This document shows, piece by piece, positions 41,302 to 49,105 of a stretch of DNA of 64,000 bases. This DNA comes from JAHFUS01 sp035689115. Its GTDB lineage: Bacteria; Actinomycetota; Acidimicrobiia; Acidimicrobiales; GCA-2861595. The stretch spans positions 1 through 64,000 of the forward strand of contig DASSMA010000010.1 in the NCBI GenBank assembly GCA_035689115.1. Reading direction: 5' to 3'. Both the position numbers and the translations under genes were made by a program. The notes beneath the pieces were generated by a model. The model had not been told where the DNA came from. It saw nothing but the letters and a program-made list of their open reading frames with translations, and searched no databases. The stretch's first letter is position 1. Each line of letters starts with the position of its first letter.

Positions 41302-41702
41302 CTGTGCGCACCTCCTGATCCGGTTGGTCCAAAACCCCATGGTTGGGGGCGGGCGGGCCCGGCGGAAGGCCAGACGGAGAGCTGCGTCGGAGAGGGGGCC
41401 GCATCTCGACGGTTCCGGGTGGTGAGGCGACGGAACCGGGGCGAGCACAACCACTGGGGAGCGCCTCTGCGCAACGGGAACGGGGTGAACCTCGCCGGAT
41501 ACGGGGCGTCTTGCGTCGGGAACGGGGCGAGGTGCGGCGTCCTTGGCGGCTCACCAGGGCACGCGGGCGACAGGAGAGGGGCTCAGCGCCGGGTTAGGGA
41601 GCGCCACTGCACGAGGTGGGCCGCACCAGATGACAACCGGAGCGCGCCGAAGCCCGCGGGAGGGTTCCGCGGGCAGGAGGCAGGCGGGCTAGCGGCTAAT
41701 GG
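41302..41702. other. Intergenic region holding candidate replication origin
   Basis: 401 bases without a credible gene, upstream of the initiator operon. It contains the repeats at 41410-41530; from 41531 to 41702 no clear element was seen. Confidence 0.6.
41410..41530. repeat. Iteron-like repeats, candidate origin of replication
   Basis: GGAACCGGGGCGA (41432), GGAACGGGGTGA (41477), GGATACGGGGCGT (41497) and GGAACGGGGCGA (41519). The last three are 20-22 bases apart, two helical turns, as in iteron origins. CGGTTCCG (41410-41417) and CGGAACCG (41431-41438) form an inverted repeat over the first. No AT-rich unwinding stretch was obvious. Confidence 0.58.
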
Positions 41703-42749
41703 TTAGGGCGCCCGCTGTGGCGGCGTGGCCCCAGGTGTCCCTGGGCGGGCTGCGGGGCCCGAGCGGGCGACGCCGGACGGGGCGGTATGGCGGGCCGAGG
41801 CCTCCGTCGCCGGCGCCGGTCGCGCCAGGCGCACCACGGTGGCGAGGGCCCGTCGCGCCCGGTGGGGGAGCTCGGCCAGGTGGTGCCCGACGGCGCGCAA
41901 CCCGCTTACCACCTCCTCGAGCACGTGGTCGGTCCAGCCCGCGGTGTGGCGGCGGCGGGTGACGGGACCGAGGTCGACGCCGCCGTAGCCGGCCATGAGG
42001 TCGTCCACGGCGACGTCGCCGGCGCCGGCGGCGGTGGCGAAGATGGCGGCCAGCCGGGCGCGGGCCCGCACCGCCCGGCTCGGGTGGTTGCCCTCGGGGT
42101 TGGGAGCGGGAGCGGCGAGGTCCAGGGTCGACGCCGGGACCGAGCGGCACTCGGCCCGGAGTTGGCGGCCGCCGGCGGTGTGGAGGTGCGCGGTGGCCGA
42201 GCAGCGGGTGTGGCGCTCGATGGTCACCAGGGGCTGGCCGGCCACGACGGCTGGGCCCGGCTTCGCTTGGCGGTCAGCTCCGGCGGTCCGGGGTGGGGCG
42301 AGGTGCCAGCGGGCCCGCTCCAACAACGCCAGCCACCCTTGGATGGGGCCGTTGTGCCGGTCGGTCTTCGCCCGCCGGCCCCGCAGCAGCTCGGTGACCC
42401 GGGCCCAGCACCACTGGCCGTCGGCGCCGTCGAGCTCGACCAGGCGGGTGAGCACGGCGGCCAGCTCGGCGGCCGACACCGGCTCCCGGGCTGCCCGCTC
42501 CAGTGCCCGGGCCGCCCGCTCGTCGTCGTCGCAGTGGTCGGGGTGCTCGGCGGTGCGCAGCTCGAGGCGGCCCTCACCGCCGTCGAGGCCCCGCCATCGG
42601 TAGGTGGCCCAGCCGTCGGCCTCACTGGTCGCCGTCGGCGGCTCGCCCTGGCGGCACAGGCCGGCCAGGAGCCGGGCCAGGGGGCCGGTCGGCAGCTGGA
42701 GGCTGGCGCCGCCGGGAGGAGGTCGGGTCGTCTCGACCACGGCGGTCAT
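41703..42749 (-). CDS. 348-residue protein near origin, unknown function
   Basis: Contains GWATYRWRGLDGGEGRLELRTAEHPDHCDDDERAARALERAA, a WCWARVTELLRGRRAKTDRHNGPIQGWLALLERARWHL segment resembling a DNA-binding helical unit, and AVDDLMAGYGGVDLGPVTRRRHTAGWTDHVLEEVVSGL. The tail is Pro/Arg-rich. ATG 42749 overlaps the stop of a possible 28-residue ORF. Its position immediately downstream of the sRNA region and upstream of the iterons suggests a replication or copy-control role, not proved by motif. Confidence 0.65.
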   Translation of the reverse strand: MTAVVETTRPPPGGASLQLPTGPLARLLAGLCRQGEPPTATSEADGWATYRWRGLDGGEGRLELRTAEHPDHCDDDERAARALERAAREPVSAAELAAVLTRLVELDGADGQWCWARVTELLRGRRAKTDRHNGPIQGWLALLERARWHLAPPRTAGADRQAKPGPAVVAGQPLVTIERHTRCSATAHLHTAGGRQLRAECRSVPASTLDLAAPAPNPEGNHPSRAVRARARLAAIFATAAGAGDVAVDDLMAGYGGVDLGPVTRRRHTAGWTDHVLEEVVSGLRAVGHHLAELPHRARRALATVVRLARPAPATEASARHTAPSGVARSGPAARPGTPGATPPQRAP

Positions 42750-42832
42750 GGTTGGCCCGGCCGACAGGTGAGGATCCCGCCTCTGGCGCGGCACGCCCAA
42801 TGGCCGGCGCTGTCGGAGCGGGGGAGGGGCAT
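42746..42832 (-). CDS. Possible 28-residue Cys-containing micro-ORF
   Basis: ATG 42832 opens MPLPRSDSAGHWACRARGG then ILTCRPGQP and stops in ATGA overlap with the 348-residue gene. Two Cys and a Trp in so short a frame are suggestive, but no good ribosome-binding site is seen. It could be a coupling peptide or chance. Confidence 0.3.
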   Translation of the reverse strand: MPLPRSDSAGHWACRARGGILTCRPGQP

Positions 42833-42838
42833 GGCGAT

Positions 42839-43039
42839 CTAGGCGTGCCGGGAGCGGCCGCTGGACCGGCGGAGGCGGTCGAGGACCTCGGGCGGCTCGC
42901 TGGCGGCCCACTCGTCGCAGCGGTCGAGGAGCTGCTCGACGAGCCGGCCGGCGGCCGCCTCGAGCTGGTCGTCGACCGCTGCCTCGGCGGGAGTGAGGAG
43001 GCGGCGCCGGCGCCTCGTGCGGTGGGTGGTGGTGGCCAA
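42839..43039 (-). CDS. 66-residue basic protein, unknown function
   Basis: TTG 43039 with AGAGGAA upstream starts a protein with a very basic N-terminus (THRTRRRRRLLTPAEAAVDDQLEAAAGRLVEQLLDRCDEW) and a helical core. Likely DNA- or RNA-binding. The 5' leader of this gene would be covered by the divergent candidate small RNA at 43111-43187 if its promoter lies upstream of that RNA. Confidence 0.55.
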   Translation of the reverse strand: MATTTHRTRRRRRLLTPAEAAVDDQLEAAAGRLVEQLLDRCDEWAASEPPEVLDRLRRSSGRSRHA

Positions 43040-43076
43040 CGGGATTCCTCTCGGACGTGCGCACGGTCGTGCGCGG

Positions 43077-43105
43077 TTGACCGAGGCCCCTGGCTCCGCT
43101 AGAGT
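43077..43105 (+). promoter_or_regulatory. Consensus-like promoter for a small RNA
   Basis: TTGACC (43077-43082), a 17-base spacer and TAGAGT (43100-43105): the best housekeeping-type promoter match in the window. No protein gene follows on this strand before 43952; a terminator follows after 80 bases. Confidence 0.62.
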
Positions 43106-43110
43106 CGCTG

Positions 43111-43187
43111 GCGATCTACTTCGCGCCTAGCGGAGATCAGAAGTCTCGACGGAAGCGCCCTGGACTGGTCCTCCGGGGCGTTTTGTC
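43111..43187 (+). ncRNA. Candidate small RNA of about 77 nt near the replication region
   Basis: It begins about 7 bases after TAGAGT and ends in an intrinsic terminator. Predicted by eye: hairpin GGCG...CGCC (43110-43127), hairpin GAGA-TCAGAAG-TCTC (43133-43147) and the terminator stem. It may act as an antisense or trans-acting copy-control RNA; a target is not proved. It is antisense to the possible leader of the 66-residue gene. Confidence 0.55.
43156..43186 (+). terminator. Intrinsic terminator of candidate small RNA
   Basis: A 9-bp stem (CGCCCTGGA with TCCGGGGCG, one T-G pair) around a 7-base loop, followed by TTTTGT. It is the clearest Rho-independent terminator seen in the window. 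Confidence 0.72.
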
Positions 43188-43307
43188 ATTGGTGGGCGGG
43201 GGAGCGGGCCCGGAGGTCGGGCGTGGTCAGCGCCGTCGCTCGTTGCCGCTCGTTCTTAGTCAGCCGACTAGGCGATCACCTCCTGGTCCTCGATCTTGGC
43301 CTGGGGC

Positions 43308-43709
43308 CTACGCCACGTGCCGGCTGGCGGAGCCGGGCTGCGGTGCGTGCAGGATGCTCACACAGGCGATCGCCTCGGCCAAGCCCGCCAGGCTGACCTC
43401 GACGGCCCGGGTGCGCCGGTCGAGTTCGTGGCGCATGGTGTCGGCGACGGCGTCGGCGTCGGCCACCAGCTCGGCGATCCGCTCGGGCATGACGCCGAGG
43501 AGGTCCTGGAGCACGAAGGCGGCCCTCAGCACGGTGACCTGCTCGGCAGTGAAGCGCCGGTTGGCCGTGTCGTTGGGCCGCATGTCGTCTCGCGCGAAGA
43601 GACGGTCGGCCACCTTGTAGAGCCGGTCGCGCGAGACGATGAGGCCGGCGCTGTAGAGCAGCCCCGAGACCTCGGTGGTGGTCAGGCCCGTCCTCGACGG
43701 CCAACGCAT
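43308..43709 (-). CDS. MerR-like winged-helix regulator
   Basis: 133 residues from ATG 43709, which has GGAGGTGA seven bases upstream. LTTTEVSGLLYSAGLIVSRDRLYKVADRLFARDDMRPNDTANRRFTAEQVTVLRAAFVLQDLLGV reads like a MerR-type HTH and wing, followed by a coiled-coil dimerisation helix (ERIAELVADADAVADTMRHELDRR). A longer in-frame version from GTG 43841 (177 residues) would be leaderless from regulatory copy C, in the same arrangement as at 34555. It probably regulates the replication or transfer block. Confidence 0.68.
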   Translation of the reverse strand: MRWPSRTGLTTTEVSGLLYSAGLIVSRDRLYKVADRLFARDDMRPNDTANRRFTAEQVTVLRAAFVLQDLLGVMPERIAELVADADAVADTMRHELDRRTRAVEVSLAGLAEAIACVSILHAPQPGSASRHVA

Positions 43710-43845
43710 GGCGGTCACCTCCAGGAGTGGATTACAGCGGTGTGATTCGACCGTAGCCGCCAGGGCGTCGGCGACGGGGGATTGTGCGCCGCAGCCGCGC
43801 GAATCGCGCGAGGGCGCAGGAGGGGGTTCGCGAGGGTCCACACCT

Positions 43846-43894
43846 ATGTAATGGGCGCGCCCATCCGTGGAACGCGACACGCGAGGCGGGATTT
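43846..43894 (-). promoter_or_regulatory. Three-copy regulatory sequence, copy C
   Basis: ATGTAATGGGCGCG from 43846, AACGCGACA from 43871 and GATTTC from 43890. In this copy ATGGGCGCGCCCAT is a perfect 14-bp palindrome. An in-frame GTG for the MerR-like gene lies five bases beyond the CATTACAT block, as in copy B. Confidence 0.72.
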
Positions 43895-43951
43895 CCCATC
43901 AAGACGCCAAAGTAGCCGAGCCGCCCGTAGGTGTGAGAGAATGTCCCAAGG

Positions 43952-44407
43952 ATGCAACAAGTTAGCCACGTTCCCGGGTCGTCTCACCGCTCCGTAGGTT
44001 TGCTACTCGTGGGCCGCCGGGTCGATGCAGACCAGCTCGTCGGAGCAACAGACATCGCCGAGCGGCTAGGGCTTGCCCGGAGCCAGGACGTGCACCACTT
44101 GCGCCGCCGTGACCCGACCTTTCCGGAGCCGGTGACGGTTCTGGGCGGCGGCCCGCGCAAGGGCATCTACGTCTGGGCGTGGCCCGACATCGCTCGCTGG
44201 GCCCGCACGAAAGGGTACGAGCTGGCGGAGGGGGAGTGGCGAAGGCCACCCCGGGCCAAGTCCGCCCGGGAACGCCTCAGCGAGTTCGAGGCGCTGGAGC
44301 GGGAACTTGGTGAGTTGGCCGACCTCCGCTCCCGACTCGACGAGTTGGCGGCACTGCGCGAGCGCGTGGAGCGACGCGGCCACGAGACGACAGGCGCCGA
44401 GGAATGA
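43952..44407 (+). CDS. Helix-turn-helix protein with C-terminal coiled coil
   Basis: 151 residues from ATG 43952, or 132 from GTG 44009. The core (QLVGATDIAERLGLARSQDVHHLRRRDPTFPEPVTVLGGGPRKGIYVWAWPDIARWARTKG) is an AlpA/excisionase-like winged HTH. A leucine-rich coiled coil follows (ERLSEFEALERELGELADLRSRLDELAALRERV). It is divergent from the MerR-like gene, sharing the 43710-43951 control region. Likely a DNA-binding regulator or excisionase-like factor. Confidence 0.7.
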   Translation: MQQVSHVPGSSHRSVGLLLVGRRVDADQLVGATDIAERLGLARSQDVHHLRRRDPTFPEPVTVLGGGPRKGIYVWAWPDIARWARTKGYELAEGEWRRPPRAKSARERLSEFEALERELGELADLRSRLDELAALRERVERRGHETTGAEE

Positions 44408-44617
44408 GCCGGCCAGGTGCCGCGGGCGTCAGGATCCACGCGGCCGGGTCGGAGGGCCTCGACGGCCAGAGGGAGCCCTCGTCACGCCCGGGGCCATCTC
44501 ACAACACGTCAGCGGGCCGCCCATTGCGGGGGGTACGGTGACGCCCGGAAAAACTGCCCGCACCCGGCGCAAGCTGTCGATTTCCTTGCCTCGGGCAGGC
44601 GAGTCGAGGTGGCCACG

Positions 44618-45301
44618 ATGCGAAAGACGATCGCCAGAGGTAGCGAGGTGACGACGGGGACCGGCGTTGAGGACCGGTTGGCCGAGGAGGTCTCTCCGGC
44701 CGCCTCGCCCAGCACACTCGACCACGAGGTCGCGCGTCAGCGAGGTGGCCGGCTGATCCTCGCAGTGATCGCGGCTGCGGTCATCGTCGTGGCCGCGGTG
44801 GTCGTGATGCAGACGGTCGGGGACGAGACGTCGGCGCCGCCAACGATCGAAGAGCCTCCCGACGTCGTCCCGCCTGCTCTCACCGAGGAGCAGAGGATCA
44901 TTGCCGCGTACCGAAAGTACGACGAGGTCGACTTCGCTGCGCAACAAACCGGCAACCCTGACCACCCCCTGTACTCCGCCTATCTCACAGGGCCACAGCT
45001 GCAAGCGGCCCGAGATGGAGTCAGGCGGCTGCGAGACCAGGGCCTCGTCATGGCTCCGCCCACGGTGAACGAGCTGACGGTCACGGTCGAGTCCATCGAG
45101 GGGGACCGGGCGAAGATCCGCGCATGCGGGGTCGACGATGCCTACCCGGTGAGGGCGGACACTGGCGAGCCGATCGCTCCTCGGCGGCTGGGCACGGCTC
45201 TCATCGTCGGCGACATGGTCCAAGAGCACGGCGCCTGGAAGGCGTCCTATCTCACACGGGTCCAGCAGTGGGAGGGGAGGGCTGGGTGCGCCTTGGAGTA
45301 G
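44618..45301 (+). CDS. Single-pass membrane protein at head of Tad operon
   Basis: 227 residues. A cytoplasmic N-terminus, one transmembrane helix (LILAVIAAAVIVVAAVVVM, about 41-60), then an extracytoplasmic domain starting EEQRIIAAYRKYDEVDFAAQQTGNPDHPLYSAYLTGPQL, of NTF2-like character. ATG 44618 has GAGGTGG upstream. The next gene starts inside its end. Probably a pilus-biogenesis accessory. Confidence 0.68.
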   Translation: MRKTIARGSEVTTGTGVEDRLAEEVSPAASPSTLDHEVARQRGGRLILAVIAAAVIVVAAVVVMQTVGDETSAPPTIEEPPDVVPPALTEEQRIIAAYRKYDEVDFAAQQTGNPDHPLYSAYLTGPQLQAARDGVRRLRDQGLVMAPPTVNELTVTVESIEGDRAKIRACGVDDAYPVRADTGEPIAPRRLGTALIVGDMVQEHGAWKASYLTRVQQWEGRAGCALE

Positions 45302-46119
45302 CTGCAGCCGCTGCCACCGTGCTCGTCCTTGCACAGGGCCCAGCGGACGCCCAGACGTCTCCCACGTCCCCGCCCGCGACCTCACCACCCATAACGGTGC
45401 CGTTCGGTCGTGGGGTAACCGGCCTGGCCGGCAACGAGGGCGACATGATCACGGCCGGCGTCGGCAACGTCACCAGCCAGCCGACCGCCACCGAGCGCCC
45501 AAGGGCGCGGCCCATCACCCGCCGCCGGCCGGCACGGCCCCGCAGCGACCCACGCTTCCCGGTCTGCATGGTCCCTCTCGGCGAGGGCGGCGACGGGGTG
45601 TGCGCCCAGGACCCGCCGCCGGTGGTGAACAAGCCGGAGCCTCGTCCCACGGCCGACGTCGCCCGCAACGTCGGCCAACGCACGCCGCTGCCCGTGCCCG
45701 GCATCCGCACCAGCCCGCCCACCGGAGCCGACCAACTAGTGAACCTGCCCACATGGATGTGGCTCGAAAACTGGGCACCAGCCTCCGCCACGGCGACCGA
45801 AGGCGGGCTCACCGTCACCGTCACCGCCACCCCGAAGCGTGTGGTCTGGCGCATGGGCGCCGGCGATCCCGTGGTCTGCGGAGCTGGCCGGGCCTGGAAC
45901 CCCGCCCTCCGGGAGGAGCAGCAGTCCTCGGACTGCACCTTCACTTACCGGGCGTCGTCGGCCAATCAGCCCGACCTGATGTACCGGGCCTCGGCCACCA
46001 TGGTCTTCGACATCTCGTGGTCGGCGACCAACGGCGAGAGCGGCAGCCTCGGCCAGGCCAGCACCACCACCGACTTCCGTATGCGGGTCGCCGAGGGCCA
46101 GGCGCTGGTGATCGGCTGA
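45286..46119 (+). CDS. Secreted protein of Tad-type operon
   Basis: 277 residues. A signal peptide (VRLGVAAAAATVLVLAQGPADA) is followed by a Pro/Thr-rich segment, then a domain with LVNLPTWMWLENWAPASATA, TVTVTATPKRVVWRMGAGDPVVC and a C-terminal TTTDFRMRVAEGQALVI. This pattern recurs in secreted proteins of actinobacterial Tad operons (from memory). GTG 45286 overlaps the previous gene by 16 bases and has GGAGGGG upstream. Role in surface assembly is inferred. Confidence 0.7.
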   Translation: MRLGVAAAAATVLVLAQGPADAQTSPTSPPATSPPITVPFGRGVTGLAGNEGDMITAGVGNVTSQPTATERPRARPITRRRPARPRSDPRFPVCMVPLGEGGDGVCAQDPPPVVNKPEPRPTADVARNVGQRTPLPVPGIRTSPPTGADQLVNLPTWMWLENWAPASATATEGGLTVTVTATPKRVVWRMGAGDPVVCGAGRAWNPALREEQQSSDCTFTYRASSANQPDLMYRASATMVFDISWSATNGESGSLGQASTTTDFRMRVAEGQALVIG

Positions 46120-46185
46120 CCGTCACGGCTCGGGAGGTGCCGTCGAGACTTCCCCCCTTGGTTCCCCCCTCCAGAAAGGGAGCGC

Positions 46186-46878
46186 ATGACCGCAACTGCC
46201 ACGAGCCGCAACGGCGCCGCCGGCGCCCGACAGTCGGACCGCTCTCGCCTCGAGCCGCCGCCGGGCACGCGCCGGCGCCCCGTACGGGCCCTGGTGCTCC
46301 TGGTGGTGGCGGTGGTCTGTGCCCTCGGCTTCGCGGTGACGCTGTCGGCAGCCGGCCAGCGCGAGGCGGTCCTCGCTCTGGCCCGTGACGTGCCGGCCGG
46401 CGGTGTCATCGAGGCCGGCGACCTCACGGTGGTGGAGATCTCCGCCGACGACCGGCTCCGTCCGATCGCAGGGGCACAGCGGTCCCGCATCGTCGGTCGT
46501 ACCGCCACGTGGTCGCTGGCGGCCGGGACGCTGCTGACCGAGGCCCATCTGGCGGAACCGCCGGGCCCGGGTCCCGACGAGTCCGTGGTGGCCCTCCGCC
46601 TCAAGGGTGCTCGGGTGGCGCCGACGTCACTGCGCCCCGGCCAGCGCGTCCAGGTCGTCCAGACCACCTCGCCCATCGCCGCCGACGTCGTGGAGGCGGG
46701 GCCCGTCGAGCTCGGCACTGTCCTCACCGAGGGGCGGGTCCTGTCGATCGAGCGCAGCGACAGCGCCGAGGCCAGCGTGGAGCTGTCCGTGGCCGTGGCC
46801 GAGGCCGTGGCGCCCGCCGTGGCCGGCGCGGCGGCCGCCGACCTGGTGAGTGTCGTCGTGGTGAGCCCAGCGACATGA
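46186..46878 (+). CDS. SAF-domain CpaB/RcpC-like pilus assembly protein
   Basis: 230 residues: a basic cytoplasmic start, a transmembrane helix (ALVLLVVAVVCALGFAVTLSAAG), then a SAF domain (VLALARDVPAGGVIEAGDLTVVEISADDRLRPI, GRTATWSLAAGTLLTEAHL). Such proteins assemble the outer part of Tad/Flp pili. ATG 46186 has AGAAAGGGAGC upstream; the stop overlaps the next ATG. Confidence 0.8.
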   Translation: MTATATSRNGAAGARQSDRSRLEPPPGTRRRPVRALVLLVVAVVCALGFAVTLSAAGQREAVLALARDVPAGGVIEAGDLTVVEISADDRLRPIAGAQRSRIVGRTATWSLAAGTLLTEAHLAEPPGPGPDESVVALRLKGARVAPTSLRPGQRVQVVQTTSPIAADVVEAGPVELGTVLTEGRVLSIERSDSAEASVELSVAVAEAVAPAVAGAAAADLVSVVVVSPAT

Positions 46879-47723
46879 CCACCGTCGCCGTCGGCTCGGC
46901 CCGCAGCTCGCCGGGGGTCACCACCACGGTCCTGGCGCTGGCGGCGGCCTGGCCGCCGGAGCGCCGCCTGGTCATCGTCGAGGCCGACCCGGCCGGCGGC
47001 GAGCTCGCCTGCCGCTGGGGCCTCATGGCCGAGCCCACCCTCGTCACCATGGCAGCAGACGGCCGGGCCGTGCTCACCGTCGAGGCGCTCCTGGCCCACT
47101 GCCAGCACCTCCCGGGCCGGCCCGGGGTGGAGGTGGCGGCCGCGCCGGTCGACCCCCGCCAGGCCAAGGTCGCCCTCTCGGTGCTGGCCCGGGCCGGCCT
47201 GGCCGAGCTGCTTGCCAGCGAGGCCGACGTCGACATCCTGGTCGACGTCGGCCGGCTCGAGGCGGGCTCGCCGTCGCTCGAGCTGTTCGGCGCCGCCGGC
47301 AGCGCACTGCTGGTGGCCCGCTCGGACCTGGTCCAGGCGGCACACCTGCGCGAGCGCATCGCCTGGGTGGGCGCCGGTGGGGGAGTGGAGCTGGTGGTGG
47401 TTGGCCAGGGCCAGTGGTCACCGGCCGAGCTAGCCGCCGGCGTGGGAGCGTCCGGTGTCGCCGGCGTGCTTCCCGAGGATGCCCGGGGCGCAGCGGCCCT
47501 CGTGTCCGGCCCCGGCGCCCGGGGCCTCCAGCGCTCGGCGCTGTTCCGGGCCGCCGGGCCCATCGTGGCTCACCTCCTGGCCAAGCCCGTCCCGGCCACG
47601 GGCCGCACCAGCACCGGGATGGCCGAGCGCCGGAGCGCCGCCGAGGCCCTGGTGGCCCGCAGCTCGCTGTCGGCCCCGACCGCCGTGACGGGCAAGGACA
47701 TGAGGAGCGGGCAATGGCGCTGA
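46875..47723 (+). CDS. TadZ/CpaE-like ParA-family protein with degenerate P-loop
   Basis: 282 residues of MinD/ParA fold: the P-loop is replaced by GSARSSPGVTTTVLALAAAWP (no GKT), then VIVEADPAGGELACRWGL and DILVDVGRLEAGSPSLELFG. TadZ/CpaE proteins localise the pilus machine to a pole or membrane site. ATG 46875 overlaps the upstream stop, and the CpaF gene starts inside its end. Confidence 0.78.
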   Translation: MTTVAVGSARSSPGVTTTVLALAAAWPPERRLVIVEADPAGGELACRWGLMAEPTLVTMAADGRAVLTVEALLAHCQHLPGRPGVEVAAAPVDPRQAKVALSVLARAGLAELLASEADVDILVDVGRLEAGSPSLELFGAAGSALLVARSDLVQAAHLRERIAWVGAGGGVELVVVGQGQWSPAELAAGVGASGVAGVLPEDARGAAALVSGPGARGLQRSALFRAAGPIVAHLLAKPVPATGRTSTGMAERRSAAEALVARSSLSAPTAVTGKDMRSGQWR

Positions 47724-49105
47724 GCGACCGGGAGTTCGACGAGCTGGTCCGGAGGATCCACGGCGAGGTGTCCGAGGCCCGGGCCTCTCGGCTCCAGGCC
47801 GACGCCCGCCTCGGCCGCCCGCCAATGGACCGCGATGATCTGCGCCAGCTGAACCTGGCGCTGCTCGGCGCCGCCTACAGCCGCCTGGCCCGGGAGCGCA
47901 TCGAGGTGGGCCAGGTGCCGCTGGTGCCCGACGAGGAGCAGCGGCTGTCCCAGGCGGTGCTGTCGATGGGCGGCCTGGGGTGGGCCATCGAGGAGCTGCG
48001 GGCCGACGACACCGTCGAGAACATCGACATCAACGGGCCGGGCGAGACCTTCGTCCACCGGGCCGACGGGACCAAGACGCGCCTGGACTATCCCATCGCC
48101 CACAGCAACGACGAGCTGGAGCGCTGGGTGCGCAACGCGGCGGCCCGCCTGGGCATGAGCGAGCGGCGCTTCGACGAGGGGAGCCCGCTGCTGATCCTCC
48201 GCTTGCCCGACGGCAGCCGGCTGTTCGCGGCCATGGGCGTGTGCGACGGCGTGCATATCTCCATCCGCATCCACCGCCACCCCAAGGTGGAGCTGGCCGA
48301 TCTCCAGGGCGGCGGCATGATGAGCATGGCGATCGGCGACTTCCTCCGGGCCGCCGTGCTGGCCCGGCTGAACATCATCATCTCCGGCGGGACCAACGCG
48401 GGGAAGACGACCCTGTGTAGGGCGTTGCTGAACGAGTGCCCGGCAGCCGAGCGAATCATCACCATCGAGGACAGCTACGAGCTCGGCATCGACCAGCTCG
48501 CCGAGCGCCACCCCGACGTCATGGCCCTCGAGGCCCGGGAGGCCAACGTGGAGGGCGCCGGCGAGATCACGATGAGCGATCTTGTGCGGGCGGCGCTGCG
48601 GATGAACCCGACCAGGGTCTGTGTCGGCGAGGTGCGCGGCGACGAGGTGCTGCCCATGCTGCGGGCCATGACCCAAGGAAACGACGGTTCGATGTGCACG
48701 ATCCATGCCGACTCCTCGGGCGGGGTGTTCGAGCGCCTGGCCATGTACGCGGTGGAGTCGCCCCGCCACCTCGAGCCACGCCACACCGCCCGGCTGGTGG
48801 CCCAGGCCATCGACCTGATCGTGCACATCGAGCACGAGTTGCCCCGGGCCGGCTCCCCGGGCGGGCGCTACGTCGCTTCCATCCGCGAGGTGCGCGGCGC
48901 CCACGAGACCGGCATCGAGACCAACGAGGTGTTTCCCCGCGGCCCCGACGGCCGGGCGGTGTCGGTCGGCGGCCACCCGCTGTCGCAGCGGACCCTCGAC
49001 CGCCTCGCCCGCGTGGGCTGGACGCCGGCGGTGCTGCGCACACCGCCCGGCCCCGCTGCCAACGGCCGCCGAGCCTCCACCACGGTGGGACGGAGGGCCC
49101 GGTGA
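47714..49105 (+). CDS. CpaF/TadA-family secretion ATPase
   Basis: 463 residues: RADDTVENIDINGPGETFVHRADG, Walker A SGGTNAGKTTLCRAL (about 224-238), IITIEDSYELGI (Asp box), Walker B-like RVCVGEVRGDE and MCTIHADS (His box). This is the motor of Tad/Flp pilus assembly. ATG 47714 has AGGAG seven bases upstream and overlaps the TadZ gene by 10 bases. Confidence 0.92.
   Translation: MALSDREFDELVRRIHGEVSEARASRLQADARLGRPPMDRDDLRQLNLALLGAAYSRLARERIEVGQVPLVPDEEQRLSQAVLSMGGLGWAIEELRADDTVENIDINGPGETFVHRADGTKTRLDYPIAHSNDELERWVRNAAARLGMSERRFDEGSPLLILRLPDGSRLFAAMGVCDGVHISIRIHRHPKVELADLQGGGMMSMAIGDFLRAAVLARLNIIISGGTNAGKTTLCRALLNECPAAERIITIEDSYELGIDQLAERHPDVMALEAREANVEGAGEITMSDLVRAALRMNPTRVCVGEVRGDEVLPMLRAMTQGNDGSMCTIHADSSGGVFERLAMYAVESPRHLEPRHTARLVAQAIDLIVHIEHELPRAGSPGGRYVASIREVRGAHETGIETNEVFPRGPDGRAVSVGGHPLSQRTLDRLARVGWTPAVLRTPPGPAANGRRASTTVGRRAR

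Noticed and set aside
43241..43270. TAGTC-AGCC-GACTA inverted repeat as terminator of the MerR-like gene
   Set aside because: Only five paired bases and no T-run; too weak to call.
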